In this document: positions 7,755 to 17,287 of the stretch, piece by piece
How the letters are laid out: every line of letters starts with the position of its first letter
Numbering within the stretch: position 1 is the stretch's first letter
DNA from: Oscillospiraceae bacterium
GTDB lineage: Bacteria; Bacillota; Clostridia; Oscillospirales; Oscillospiraceae
Assembly (NCBI GenBank): GCA_009783555.1
Contig: WRDH01000004.1
Coordinates: 1-64,000 of the forward strand
Length of the DNA stretch: 64,000 nt
Direction of reading: 5' to 3'
The notes under the pieces: generated by a model
Databases searched by the model: none
Seen by the model: the letters and a program-made list of their open reading frames with translations, nothing else
What the model was told of the DNA's origin: nothing
Program-made: the position numbers and the translations under genes

Positions 7755-9554
7755 TCATAAGTTGGTCTGATAACCCAGCCGTAGTCTGTGTTCAAAAGCG
7801 GTTAGTTCATCTTTCAGTTCCTTTGGTAAGCGGTTACCGAAGGTCATCAAGAAATCTTGTCTTGAGGGTATCCCCTCTCTCCAGATTGCGCTCTCCACTG
7901 TTAAAAGTACTCGTAAATCACTGACGTTAAACCTCTTACCCGGATTTATGTAATAATCAATATCAGTTATATCAATATCCTCGTAATGCGGCATGTACCC
8001 TATAACGCTTTCCCACGCATCGACTTCGTCTTTGCAACGTCTGACAATCCAATCAAGTACCCTGAAGTTCTCCGAAAAACCCGGCCAAATATAGTTGCCG
8101 TCGCCGTCAATCCTGAACCAGTTGACGTTAAATATTTTTGGCGGGTCTGTCAGCTTCTTGCCAATATCCAACCAGTGCCGTAAATAATCACCCATATGAT
8201 AACCGCAAAACGGCAGCATCGCAAACGGGTCACGCCTTGCTACTCCCGTAGCTCCGACCTGTGCTGAGGTTGTCTCGGAATGTGTTATCATCGCTATAAA
8301 AACACCGTGTTGCCAGTCCCAAGACTGGTATACAAGCGGTGCCATTTTTGCGCGGCGACCGCCGATAACTATTGCTGAAACCGGAACACCCTTCGGGTCT
8401 TCCCAATTTGAAGCAATTGAAGGACAACCTTTTGCGGGAGCTGTAAATCGGGCGTTGGGATGCGCTCCCTTTTCCCCTGATTCCGGATTCCAAGATTCGC
8501 CTTTCCAATTAAGCGCGCCTTTTGGCGGCGGGTCGTCATGTCCTTCCCACCAGACAGTCATGTCCTTTTTAAGCACTACATTTGTAAATATCGTGTCCCT
8601 CTTAGTTGAAGCCATAGCATTGGGATTTGACTTACTGTTTGTTCCCGGTGCCACCCCGAAGAATCCTTTTTCGGGATTCACTGCCCAGAGCCGACCATCC
8701 TCACCAACCCGCAGCCATGCAATATCATCACCAACTGTCCAGACCTTGTATCCTTTTTTTCTATAAATCTCAGGTGGTATAAGCATAGCCAGATTTGTCT
8801 TACCGCATGCGGAAGGAAACGCAGCAGCAATATATGATATCTCACCTTTAGGGTTCTCGACACCAAGAATCAGCATATGCTCGGCAAGCCAGCCCTCATT
8901 TTTTGCTTGATATGAAGCCAAACGCAATGCAAAACATTTCTTGCCAAGCAGCACATTACCACCATAACCTGAATTCATACTCCAAATCGCATTGTCTTCG
9001 GGAAAATGCAGTATATAACGCTTTTCCGGGTCGAGCTCACACTTAGAGTGCATGCCACGCACAAAATCATTCGAGTCCCCAAGCATGTCAAGTGCAGGCT
9101 TCCCGATGCGAGTCATGATGTCCATGTTGAGTACGACATAAATCGAGTCTGTAAGCTCAATCCCGACCTTTGAAAACGGCGAGCCTATCGGACCCATGGA
9201 AAACGGAATAACATACATAGTACGACCGTTCATACAATTGCTAAAAATGTCAGTCGCCATTTCGTAGGCTTTGTTTGGTGACATCCAATTATTTGTCGGT
9301 CCTGCGTCTGCCTCGTTTTTACAGCAAATAAAGGTTCTTTCTTCAACTCTTGCAACATCATCTATTGCCGAACGGTGGTAATAACATCCCGGCAGCTTAT
9401 CTTGATTCAACTCAATAAGCTCCCCTGTCGCAAGAGCTTGCACCCGCAACTCGTCAAGCTGCTCTTTTTCGCCTGTAATCCATACAACCTCATCGGGACA
9501 TGCAAGCGATTTCATTTTATTTACAAATTCTAAAACCATTTTATTTTCAGTCAT
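7755..9554 (-). CDS. pckG: Phosphoenolpyruvate carboxykinase (GTP)
   Basis: A 599-residue enzyme interconverting oxaloacetate and phosphoenolpyruvate with GTP/GDP. It has the GTP-type signature FPSACGKTNLAM (about 246-257, the P-loop) and VGDDIAWLR for metal binding, and its length fits the GTP family rather than the shorter ATP family. The start at ATG 9554 is chosen because TTAGGAG lies about 10 nt upstream; the frame stays open 18 codons further up with only a TTG. In anaerobes this enzyme often works in the carboxylating direction. Downstream of it lies a repeat, upstream the broken U32 gene. Confidence 0.97.
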   Translation of the reverse strand: MTENKMVLEFVNKMKSLACPDEVVWITGEKEQLDELRVQALATGELIELNQDKLPGCYYHRSAIDDVARVEERTFICCKNEADAGPTNNWMSPNKAYEMATDIFSNCMNGRTMYVIPFSMGPIGSPFSKVGIELTDSIYVVLNMDIMTRIGKPALDMLGDSNDFVRGMHSKCELDPEKRYILHFPEDNAIWSMNSGYGGNVLLGKKCFALRLASYQAKNEGWLAEHMLILGVENPKGEISYIAAAFPSACGKTNLAMLIPPEIYRKKGYKVWTVGDDIAWLRVGEDGRLWAVNPEKGFFGVAPGTNSKSNPNAMASTKRDTIFTNVVLKKDMTVWWEGHDDPPPKGALNWKGESWNPESGEKGAHPNARFTAPAKGCPSIASNWEDPKGVPVSAIVIGGRRAKMAPLVYQSWDWQHGVFIAMITHSETTSAQVGATGVARRDPFAMLPFCGYHMGDYLRHWLDIGKKLTDPPKIFNVNWFRIDGDGNYIWPGFSENFRVLDWIVRRCKDEVDAWESVIGYMPHYEDIDITDIDYYINPGKRFNVSDLRVLLTVESAIWREGIPSRQDFLMTFGNRLPKELKDELTAFEHRLRLGYQTNL

Positions 9555-9635
9555 TGATAAGCCACTCCTAACACCTCTTATTTTAACGTTTTTTGCACCA
9601 ATTTTCAATAGGAGTGTACTTGATATAATTTGACC

Positions 9636-10868
9636 TCAGTTATTGCTATCTGTAGTTCTTCTGAACATGTCAAATTTCTTTACCGGTACATCGACTTTCA
9701 AGCGTACTTTTTGCTTTGGATGCGGGGCGGATGAAATTTGGACTCCGTCTTCGTCCAACATTATATTAATTTCCTGTGTATAAATTTCACCGGATGCCCT
9801 GATTATATCGATTTTCTCACCAATTTCAAACTTGTTGCGCTGCTCTATTAAACAAAATCCCGTGCATTCATCGTAGCTGTCTACTATTGCCAGATAATCC
9901 TGGATTCTGATTTGATCTGCGTCATAATAAGCGTGGTCTTCACCTGTGATTTTGCCATAGTAAAAACCTGTTGTATATTCCCGGTGACTCATTTTGGACA
10001 ACTCACTTTGATAATACGGTATTTTTCTGCTGTAAAGCCCGGGGTCATCGAAATAATCATCAATGGCTTCGCGATATATTTTTGTGACGATGCCAACGTA
10101 ATAAGAAGACTTCATCCGGCCTTCTATCTTATAGCTATCTATGCCCGCATTTACAAGGTCGGGTATATGAGCAATCATGCTTAAATCCTTGGAACTGAAG
10201 ATATATGCGCCATGTTCATCCTCATATACAGGGATAGCATCACCCGATTTTTCTTCAACCAGCATATAGCTCCATCTGCAAGGCTGACTGCAATGACCTC
10301 TATTCGCGTCTCTATAATTCATAAAATTGCTTATCAGGCACCGTCCGGAGTATGCCATACACATAGAGCCGTGCACAAACGTTTCCAACTCTATGTTTGG
10401 TACCCTCATTTTTATTTCGCCGACTTCCTCAAGGTGCAGTTCTCTGGCAAGAATCACGCGCTGTGCTCCAAGTCGTCGCCAAAAATCAACAGAAGCAAAA
10501 TTAGTGGTGTTGGTTTGTGTGGAAATATGGATTTCTGTTTTCGGAGCAACCCTCTTCGCTAAATCAAAAACGCCAAGGTCGGATATTATCAGTGCATCTG
10601 CTTTTAAGCTCTCAAGCTCTCCGAATTACTTCTCCATTTTTGCCAAATCATCATTATGAGCGCAGATATTAACAGTTATATAAACCTTTTTCCCAAGAGA
10701 GTGGGCATGCTTGATTCCTTCTTCCATTTCGTCTAAAGTGAAATTACCGGCTTTTGACCGCATACCAAAGGCGTCTCCGCCCAAGTACACAGAGTCCGCG
10801 CCATAGGCAAAAGCAACTTTTAATCTTTCCATATCTCCGGCAGGAGATAGAAGTTCAGGTTTTTTCAT
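9636..10868 (-). pseudogene. U32 family peptidase/tRNA hydroxylation protein (TrhP/YegQ-like) with an in-frame TAA
   Basis: The N-terminal part MKKPELLSPAGDMERLKVAFAYGADSVYLGG starts at ATG 10868. The frame then meets TAA at 10626-10628 and continues open in the same frame to 9636 with family-typical sequence, including ADALIISDLG, IHISTQTNTTN and RCLISNFMNYRDANRGHCSQPCRWSY. About 411 codons in total, a normal length. The stop sits where relatives commonly have tyrosine, so a single-base change explains it. Known members help make 5-hydroxyuridine in tRNA wobble positions or degrade collagen. It starts 1 nt after the permease stop. The TAA may be a real knockout or a base error. Confidence 0.8.
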
Positions 10869-10869
10869 G

Positions 10870-12294
10870 CTATTTATCACGCGAACCTTTCTTTCCCTCT
10901 TTACCTCGAAGCAAAAATCCTACTATTGCTAAAAATAAAAACGTTCCGGTATATACGGTCGCATGGACCCGGCTTCCGATCCAGTACGTTCCGTACATAA
11001 ACCCTGCACCCGTTATTGCCATTATTGGAGCCACAATTCGCTTGAACCAATGGAGCTTATTATGTTTGATTATTGAGCAGAGGAAAAGAGGGATAAGCAA
11101 TGCAAAGAAACAGAAGTTATAGAAGTCCGGCAAACTAAAGCGGAATGTTCCAAACCATCCTGCAAACCAGTTTGTGTTGGCAAAAATCACAAAGAGCCAA
11201 AGAAAACTGATGCCGACGGCAATAACCATGCTATTGTTCGGAACATTTGTCATTTGATCGAGCTGTTTCATCCTCTCCGGCAACGGGCCTAATTTACGGC
11301 GTCCAAGGGAGTACATCGCCCGGCTCATACCCAAACAACATGCATTGAGTATGCCCAACCCGGATATTATCATAAAAGCAATCAAAATATTACTTGCCCA
11401 CTGTCCGAAGATATTGGCAAAGGCATTATGCGTACCTTGTGCAAACCGCTCTCCGCCACCCATCATTATCAGATTACCGCCATCTGGCGATGCAATTACA
11501 ATACCGATAAAATACAGAATGTATATGATGGTTACGAAGAAAAATCCGGAAAGCAGCGCAATCGGGAGTTTTTTCTTACTGTTTTTCACTTCACTATTAA
11601 AAGCGAGAGCTGCCTGCCACCCGTTAAAGGCAAACGCCGTGGCTGATATTGCTGCAAATAGAGAAGCATTTCCGGAATTGACATTCGTTTGTAGAGAAAG
11701 ACCCGTGGAATCATTACTGCCGAGAATAAGTCCGGTCACTACTCCGACAGTGCCCATCAGCACGAGTGGAATCATCCGGATAATGGTGGTTGCAACATTG
11801 AATTTTACGGGAATCTTTGGCGCAAGATAGTTCATGCAAAATGCTATAACCATAAAAAACGACGAAATGAAAAATCTAAATGGCAAATACACTTCACTAT
11901 TACTGTCAATTCCTGAAAGAGTAGCGGTAAATCCGGAGGTGATCCATGCAATGATTGCGTAGCCCGCCGGCTGATACATTACCGCAAAGAACCATCCCGC
12001 AAGATATCCATAGTTTTTTCCGACGATTGCTTCCGCATAATCTACGAATCCATGTACCTTTTCATATTGTCCTGCAAAAATACTGAACATATAGACACAA
12101 GTTGAAATCATCACCCCGCCGATGATCCAGGCAAGAACCCCAAGCCGGATATCACCGCCTGCCTCATAGAGAACTCGGCCGGGCAGGAAAAATATACCTG
12201 TACCTACAATGAAACCAACCACAAAACAAAAAGAAACAAATAAACCATGTTGACGCTTAAGGATATTTTTATTTGTACTTCCGTTTATCTCCAC
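10870..12294 (-). CDS. Amino acid permease (APC superfamily)
   Basis: A 474-residue protein with about 12 hydrophobic helices and the APC-family entry motif GFIVGTGIFFLPGRVLYEAGGD in helix 1, followed by AWIIGGVMISTCVYMFSIFAGQYEKVHGFVDYAEAIVGKNYGYLAGWFF. This is typical of amino acid/polyamine antiporters and permeases. The substrate cannot be told from sequence. The frame begins at GTG 12294 with GGGG upstream. Its stop is 1 nt from the U32 start, so the two are translationally linked. It ends in a short basic tail. Confidence 0.9.
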   Translation of the reverse strand: MEINGSTNKNILKRQHGLFVSFCFVVGFIVGTGIFFLPGRVLYEAGGDIRLGVLAWIIGGVMISTCVYMFSIFAGQYEKVHGFVDYAEAIVGKNYGYLAGWFFAVMYQPAGYAIIAWITSGFTATLSGIDSNSEVYLPFRFFISSFFMVIAFCMNYLAPKIPVKFNVATTIIRMIPLVLMGTVGVVTGLILGSNDSTGLSLQTNVNSGNASLFAAISATAFAFNGWQAALAFNSEVKNSKKKLPIALLSGFFFVTIIYILYFIGIVIASPDGGNLIMMGGGERFAQGTHNAFANIFGQWASNILIAFMIISGLGILNACCLGMSRAMYSLGRRKLGPLPERMKQLDQMTNVPNNSMVIAVGISFLWLFVIFANTNWFAGWFGTFRFSLPDFYNFCFFALLIPLFLCSIIKHNKLHWFKRIVAPIMAITGAGFMYGTYWIGSRVHATVYTGTFLFLAIVGFLLRGKEGKKGSRDK

Positions 12295-12454
12295 AATTCA
12301 TTTTCCCCGGTATTTAGTATTTGTTGATTTGAGTAATTCAGTGATTTAGCACTTTCATCATTCTTTTCCTTTTAAATTTGTGCAGGAGTGTTACATGTTG
12401 GTAAGCTCCTCCCATTTTGATGTAACTTTACACATATGTCAATAAAGAGTTTGC

Positions 12455-12483
12455 TTGATATTGTCAAATCATTAGAATATAAT
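12455..12483 (+). promoter_or_regulatory. Promoter of the DUF5058 operon
   Basis: TTGATA (12455-12460) and a perfect TATAAT (12478-12483) with a 17-nt spacer, about 55 nt before the DUF5058 start codon. Confidence 0.75.
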
Positions 12484-12537
12484 GAACCGGATAAAACGTG
12501 GGTAATACAAACATTTCATGAAAGGTGGGAACTGACT

Positions 12538-13266
12538 ATGACCGAATTTAATGTAAACAGTCCATTGATCTATGCGGTTGCGGCGATTGTTGTCGTATTT
12601 GTCGTTTCACAGTCCGTGTTCTTTTTAATAAGAGCGTGGAAGCAAGCAAAAATGATGGGTATGGACCAAACAAAACTAAGGCGAATCGCTACATCCAGCG
12701 CAATTTTCACAATAGCACCCGCTATTGCTATTCTTCTTGGCATTATTACACTTAGCAACGCATTGGGACTCCCAACTCCTTGGATGAGGCTAAGCATATT
12801 AGGTTCAATCACCTACGAACTGCCTGCAGCCGAGATGGCTGCCACAGCAACGGGCGAATCATTAAGCGTAAGGATAACCGACCCGAGAGTTTATACAACC
12901 ATTCTTTGGGTCATGACATTAGGTATAATCCCTTCACTCTTTCTTGCTCCGTTTTTTATGAAAAAAATCCAAAGCGGGGTTGTTAAAGTAGGAGCAAAGG
13001 ACAAAAAATGGGGCGAGATATTTATGACTGCTCTGTTTCTTGGTATGATATCTGCTTTTCTCGGTATGATCTTTTCACGCACAAGCGAAGGTATAACGGG
13101 ATGGATTCCTGTTTTTGTAATGCTATGCTCGGCTGTATTGATGGCTGTTCTTGGTATAATATACAAAAAAGGCAAAATAGCATGGCTTGAAAACTACGCC
13201 TTACCGCTTTCAATGCTCAGTGCTATGGCTCTATCCATCCCCATAACACGTTGGATAGGGGGTTAG
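12538..13266 (+). CDS. DUF5058 family membrane protein
   Basis: A 242-residue protein with about six or seven hydrophobic helices and characteristic loops such as SVFFLIRAWKQAKMMGMDQTKLRRIATSSAIFTIAPAIAILLG. It matches what I know of DUF5058. Start 12538 is supported by AGGTGGG about 10 nt upstream; the frame is open further but the promoter overlaps that part. It is followed after 1 nt by a second membrane protein and then by a membrane-anchored M20 hydrolase, which suggests a two-subunit permease working with the hydrolase. Function is not established. Confidence 0.8.
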   Translation: MTEFNVNSPLIYAVAAIVVVFVVSQSVFFLIRAWKQAKMMGMDQTKLRRIATSSAIFTIAPAIAILLGIITLSNALGLPTPWMRLSILGSITYELPAAEMAATATGESLSVRITDPRVYTTILWVMTLGIIPSLFLAPFFMKKIQSGVVKVGAKDKKWGEIFMTALFLGMISAFLGMIFSRTSEGITGWIPVFVMLCSAVLMAVLGIIYKKGKIAWLENYALPLSMLSAMALSIPITRWIGG

Positions 13267-13267
13267 G

Positions 13268-13942
13268 ATGATGGAGACTATGAACAAAACAAAAGATTAT
13301 TTCAGCAGGATATATATCTATGGCAGGATATGGATGTTAGCTGCACTTGCTCTTTTCATGGCAGTACCCGCTTTTTTATCCATATATTACGACGCGTGGC
13401 CGCACTTTCACGAGTTCTTTTTGGGCTTTATCGGAGTTGCCCCGACATTTTGGACGGTGGCAATAATCGAGATGTTTACATACATCCCGATGCTGGGGGT
13501 CGGTGGTTCATATCTCGGATTCGTTACAGGCAATCTGTCAAACTTAAAAGTCCCTTGCGCAATAAACGCTATGTCAATAGCAAAAGCCGAAGCCGGAACA
13601 AAAGAGGGCGAAGTGGTATCAACCATAGCGATTGCAATCAGTTCAATCGTAACAACACTCATTATAACACTCGGTGTCTTTTTACTGTTCTGGATTAGAC
13701 CGGTTTTAGAAGCACCCGTTCTTGCCCCTGCTTTTGCAAATATACTACCGGCATTATTCGGTGCGCTCGGTGTGGTCATGATAAGCAGAGGCTGGAAGAT
13801 TGCGGTCGCTCCGATAGTCTTCATGTTGGCACTCTTCATATTTGTACCGGGATTAGCAAGCATGGTAGGCATTCTAGTTCCTGCAGGTGTTGTTATTGCT
13901 GTACTCTCTGCAAGATTGTTGTATAAAAAAGGCTGGCTGTAA
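13268..13942 (+). CDS. Membrane protein, partner of DUF5058
   Basis: A 224-residue hydrophobic protein with about five helices (near 20-40, 52-74, 110-140, 150-175 and 180-220). The loop GGSYLGFVTGNLSNLKVPCAINAMSIAKAEAGTKEGEVVSTIAIAISS is polar and glycine/alanine-rich, as in substrate-binding re-entrant regions of carriers. Its ATG begins 1 nt after the DUF5058 stop, so the two are probably a unit. I do not recognise a named family beyond this pairing. Confidence 0.75.
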   Translation: MMETMNKTKDYFSRIYIYGRIWMLAALALFMAVPAFLSIYYDAWPHFHEFFLGFIGVAPTFWTVAIIEMFTYIPMLGVGGSYLGFVTGNLSNLKVPCAINAMSIAKAEAGTKEGEVVSTIAIAISSIVTTLIITLGVFLLFWIRPVLEAPVLAPAFANILPALFGALGVVMISRGWKIAVAPIVFMLALFIFVPGLASMVGILVPAGVVIAVLSARLLYKKGWL

Positions 13943-13955
13943 TATACAACCCCCA

Positions 13956-13990
13956 CCGTCTGCGACGGCACCCCCTTCCGCGGAAGGGGG
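13956..13990. repeat. Two adjacent perfect palindromes downstream of the membrane pair
   Basis: CCGTC-TGC-GACGG (13956-13968) is followed by the 20-bp perfect palindrome made of CCCCCTTCCG and CGGAAGGGGG (13971-13990). No T-tract follows, so this looks like a mobile palindrome more than a terminator, but it could weaken read-through into the M20 gene. Confidence 0.6.
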
Positions 13991-14058
13991 CATGGTGAGC
14001 GAAGGGGGCAGGGGAAGAGCACTCAATTGAATTTTAGTTAATGAAGGGATATATTATT

Positions 14059-15528
14059 ATGATGTGGTTATTATTAATACCTGCGGCTATTGTACTCTTT
14101 TTGATTGTTATTTGCATACGCGCCGCTATGTTTAATCCAAAAAAACAAGCGATAACCGGGGATTCTAAAGATGCAAAGGCTGATAATACTGTTGATGTCA
14201 AAGAAGCCGACGTTGATTTTGAACGCGCAATTAAACACTTTCAGGAAATGATAAAAATAGAAACCATTTGGAACTGGGATGAAGACCCGGATGGAAAGAA
14301 TCATAAATCATTTCGTGACATGCTGCCGCAGCTCTATCCATTGATACATGAGCATTGTACTTACGAACAAATCGGAAGAAGCGGAATGCTTTTCCATTGG
14401 CGCGGTAAATCCTCTGAAAATCCTACTGTGTATATGGCGCATTATGATGTTGTGCCGGCGGATGAAGACAAATGGCAAAAGCCGCCATTCGCCGCAATCC
14501 GTGAAAACGGTGAAATATGGGGTCGCGGCACATTGGATACAAAAGGGACTCTGTGCGCTGTGCTTGAAACTGCGGAAACGCTTCTTGCGCAGGGCTTTGT
14601 TCCCGATAATGATATCTATCTTTCATTTGGCGGAGATGAGGAAACGGACGCCACAGATGCTCATGCAATTGTTGAAAGCTTGAGAGAAAGAGGGATTAAG
14701 CCCGCATTGGTTCTTGACGAAGGTGGTGCTGTGGTCGAGAACATATTCCCGGGTGTTAAAAGACCTACCGCACTTATCGGAACTGCCGAAAAAGGTATGG
14801 TTAACGTATCATTCAGCGTAAGTGGCATGGGAGGACACGCCTCCGCACCGCCCGTGCGCTCGCCTGTTGGTGTGCTCGCCCAAGCTGTTGTAAATGTGGA
14901 AACCAATCCATTTAAGGCGTACTTTTGCGAGCCGGTTTTGAACATGTTCGACACACTGGGACGGCACTCTACATTTGCATTCAAGTTGATTTTTGCAAAT
15001 CTATGGTGCTTTAAAGGACTCTTTGCTCTGATATGTAAAAAATCAGGCGGTGAACTAAACGCCTTGGTACGCACCACCTGCGCATTTACCCAGATGCAAG
15101 GCAGCTTAGCCCGAAACGTATTACCTCCGTCGGCGAGCGTAACAGCCAACATGCGCCTTATGAGTCCCGATAACATTGATAGCGTGATTGACGAGCTAAA
15201 GAAAAAAGTCAAAGACGATACTATTGAAATAACACGCCTGACAGGAGTAAATCCATCCGCTTTCTCCAACATGAAAAGCGAAGGATACGAGCGTGTATCC
15301 TCCGCAATAGGTGCAACATGGCCGAAAGCGATTATATCGCCATACTTAATGATAGCTGCAAGCGATTCTCGTCATTACTGCAAAATATGCGATGTAGTAC
15401 TTCGTTTTTCCGCAATGGCTCTGAGCAGTGATGACCGCAAAAGAATCCACGGCAACGATGAGCGTATAAGCGAAAGCCAGTTCTTGGAAGCACTACTCTT
15501 CTATCATCGCATAATGCGCACAAGCTAG
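14059..15528 (+). CDS. M20 family metallohydrolase, membrane-anchored (PM20D1-like)
   Basis: About 489 residues. An N-terminal hydrophobic helix (about 1-25) precedes the M20 catalytic domain: YMAHYDVVP (metal-binding His), GRGTLDTKG (bridging Asp), GGDEETD (general-base Glu and metal ligand) and VLDEGG. The dimerisation domain starts near FSVSGMGGHASAPP. The overall pattern is that of the PM20D1/carboxypeptidase S branch, which cleaves N-acyl amino acids or peptides. Start 14059 is chosen from AAGGG 10 nt upstream; ATG 14041 is possible. It follows the DUF5058 pair and may process the substrate carried by it. Confidence 0.88.
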   Translation: MMWLLLIPAAIVLFLIVICIRAAMFNPKKQAITGDSKDAKADNTVDVKEADVDFERAIKHFQEMIKIETIWNWDEDPDGKNHKSFRDMLPQLYPLIHEHCTYEQIGRSGMLFHWRGKSSENPTVYMAHYDVVPADEDKWQKPPFAAIRENGEIWGRGTLDTKGTLCAVLETAETLLAQGFVPDNDIYLSFGGDEETDATDAHAIVESLRERGIKPALVLDEGGAVVENIFPGVKRPTALIGTAEKGMVNVSFSVSGMGGHASAPPVRSPVGVLAQAVVNVETNPFKAYFCEPVLNMFDTLGRHSTFAFKLIFANLWCFKGLFALICKKSGGELNALVRTTCAFTQMQGSLARNVLPPSASVTANMRLMSPDNIDSVIDELKKKVKDDTIEITRLTGVNPSAFSNMKSEGYERVSSAIGATWPKAIISPYLMIAASDSRHYCKICDVVLRFSAMALSSDDRKRIHGNDERISESQFLEALLFYHRIMRTS

Positions 15529-15531
15529 ATT

Positions 15532-16137
15532 CTAATCATCCAATAGTAAAACATTTAGAGAAAGCATATGTGAACGAAACGGAACTACAGCGGCAAGGCA
15601 GAATGCTATTTTAAGCAGATCCATCAGCACGAATGGATATACAGCAAGTGCAAGTGCAGCTTGGAATGAGATGTTTGTAGATACACTCAGCCAGGCTGTG
15701 CCGCCCATGTATAAGATAAAATGAGCGATAAACATGGATACACCTGCTTTTATGAATATCCAGATTTTCCCGTGAATCCGCTCCAGTTGCCGGCTGAATT
15801 TGCTGTTTAGCGCCATTGATACAATCCATGCCATTATAGGATATGTTATCAGATATCCCCCCGTCGGACCGAGAAGCGCACCGATACCGCCGCGGAAATT
15901 GCCGAAAACGGGTAAGCCTACTGCGCCAAGTAATAGATAACATACTTGCGTAAATACAGCGTGTTTCGGTTTGAGCAAAATCGCTGTCATGTAAACACCG
16001 ACCATCCCGAATGAGAAGTGTACGGGTGTAAATGGAATCGGTATAGCAATTTGTGCCATTACCGCTGTCAATGTTGCGAATATCCCGATGATAGCGAGTT
16101 CTTTTGCTTTAAAATAGCTTTTCGTTTTTACTTCCAT
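15532..16137 (-). CDS. bioY: Biotin transporter BioY (ECF S-component)
   Basis: A 201-residue membrane protein with about six helices and the BioY signatures QIAIPIPFTPVHFSFGMVGVYMTAILL and GLPVFGNFRGGIGALLGPTGGYLITYP. BioY is the biotin-binding subunit of energy-coupling factor transporters. No ECF ATPase or EcfT gene is in the window, so a shared module elsewhere is expected. It lies directly downstream of birA on the same strand, a common pairing of biotin uptake and use. It ends 3 nt from the convergent M20 gene. Confidence 0.95.
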   Translation of the reverse strand: MEVKTKSYFKAKELAIIGIFATLTAVMAQIAIPIPFTPVHFSFGMVGVYMTAILLKPKHAVFTQVCYLLLGAVGLPVFGNFRGGIGALLGPTGGYLITYPIMAWIVSMALNSKFSRQLERIHGKIWIFIKAGVSMFIAHFILYMGGTAWLSVSTNISFQAALALAVYPFVLMDLLKIAFCLAAVVPFRSHMLSLNVLLLDD

Positions 16138-16241
16138 ATTAATCGTCCATTCCGCCGCCGTGCCGGCACAAAAATTTTTAAATACATCTTATCGCACACG
16201 GCAAGGAATGATAAGACGATTATTTATTTAATCAGTAATTA

Positions 16242-16259
16242 TTTGAAACTTGTTTCAAA
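16242..16259. promoter_or_regulatory. 18-bp perfect palindrome between birA and bioY
   Basis: TTTGAAAC (16242-16249) and GTTTCAAA (16252-16259) flank TT. It overlaps the birA stop and precedes bioY by about 105 nt. A regulatory dyad for bioY is possible, but it does not match the BirA box I know (GTTAAC type). Role unproven. Confidence 0.35.
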
Positions 16260-17223
16260 ATAATTCAATCTCCCCTGTCGTTATATGTTGTATATCTCCT
16301 TTATCGTCCTTGACAATCAAAGCGCCGATATCGGAAATGCCAATGACGGTTGCTGGATAATTATCTGCTATATCCGGAAGGTAAACCAGCTTCCCAATAA
16401 TAAACAATCTGGAAGTATAATAATCAATTATTTCCTGCGTTTTGCCGTGTTCTGTATAATCTACAATCACGGATTCAAACTCATTCAATACTTCCGCAAT
16501 CAATTGATTCCTTATACCTCGTATTCCCGACACCTCTTGGATAGATGTAGCGATATCCGATAGTTCTTCGGGTACACTACCTGTATTGATGCCGATACCT
16601 GCAATGACGGAACTTATCTCCAGCAACTCGCCTGATATAGTGGCTTCCGTTAATATCCCGCATATCTTTTTTCCGTTGCAGAAAATATCGTTGACCCATT
16701 TTATATCAGCTCTGATGCCACACACTTTTTCTATTGCCTTTGAAACTGCAACAGCGGCGCAAATAGTCAAAAGTCGGGTATCTTGCTGCTTACTGCCCAG
16801 TTTTAGCAAGATACTTAGATAGACACCCTGACTCTTTGACGAAAGAAAAGCTCTACCTCTTCTGCCTCGTCCGCGTGTTTGCTCATCGGCTATGACCACG
16901 AAACCGCTGTCGATGTTAGTAGTATCGATTTCTTTTAAATATTGATTTGTCGAATGTACCGTGGGTAGCAGTTTAATTTTTTGCCCGACGAATTTCGCTT
17001 TTAACCCGTTGCCGATGGCATTTTCCGAAAGTGTGTCATTAGTACCCATAAGCATATACCCCTTATTCGGAATGGATACTATCTCGTTTCCGTCATTCCT
17101 CAACAATCCAATGGCTTTCCAAACAGCATTACGACTTACACCCAGCACACTCGCCAACTGCCCGCCTGTAACGATATCCCCTTTTTGCAACTCAAGAAGG
17201 TTTAAAACTTTGTCTTTTAGCAC
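16255..17223 (-). CDS. birA: Bifunctional biotin ligase/repressor BirA
   Basis: About 322 residues. The N-terminal winged helix is visible in LLELQKGDIVTGGQLASVLGVSRNAVWKAIGLLR. The ligase domain follows with ADEQTRGRGRRGRAF (biotinyl-AMP loop, about 125-139), KWVNDI with the catalytic lysine, and GILTEA, then a C-terminal SH3-like part. It activates biotin and transfers it to carboxylase subunits, and the N-terminal domain can repress biotin genes. I prefer GTG 17223, which has AGGTGG 5 nt upstream; the GTG at 17232 overlaps that site. bioY follows. Confidence 0.95.
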   Translation of the reverse strand: MLKDKVLNLLELQKGDIVTGGQLASVLGVSRNAVWKAIGLLRNDGNEIVSIPNKGYMLMGTNDTLSENAIGNGLKAKFVGQKIKLLPTVHSTNQYLKEIDTTNIDSGFVVIADEQTRGRGRRGRAFLSSKSQGVYLSILLKLGSKQQDTRLLTICAAVAVSKAIEKVCGIRADIKWVNDIFCNGKKICGILTEATISGELLEISSVIAGIGINTGSVPEELSDIATSIQEVSGIRGIRNQLIAEVLNEFESVIVDYTEHGKTQEIIDYYTSRLFIIGKLVYLPDIADNYPATVIGISDIGALIVKDDKGDIQHITTGEIELF

Positions 17224-17287
17224 AGAAACCACCTAAAATATATTATCACTTGTAATTCCATATTTGTATACCATATATGCGCAACAG

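Noticed and set aside
8230..8866. Minus- and plus-strand frames of 62-103 codons inside the PEP carboxykinase gene
   Set aside because: All overlap a clear full-length enzyme in another frame.
10626..10628. TAA in the U32 gene as a recoded sense codon
   Set aside because: The codon differs from the UGA case, is not at a catalytic cysteine, and TAA ends many intact genes in the window.
16242..16259. Palindrome as a BirA operator
   Set aside because: Its sequence does not resemble known BirA boxes and it overlaps the birA stop codon, so it is listed only as a dyad of unknown role.
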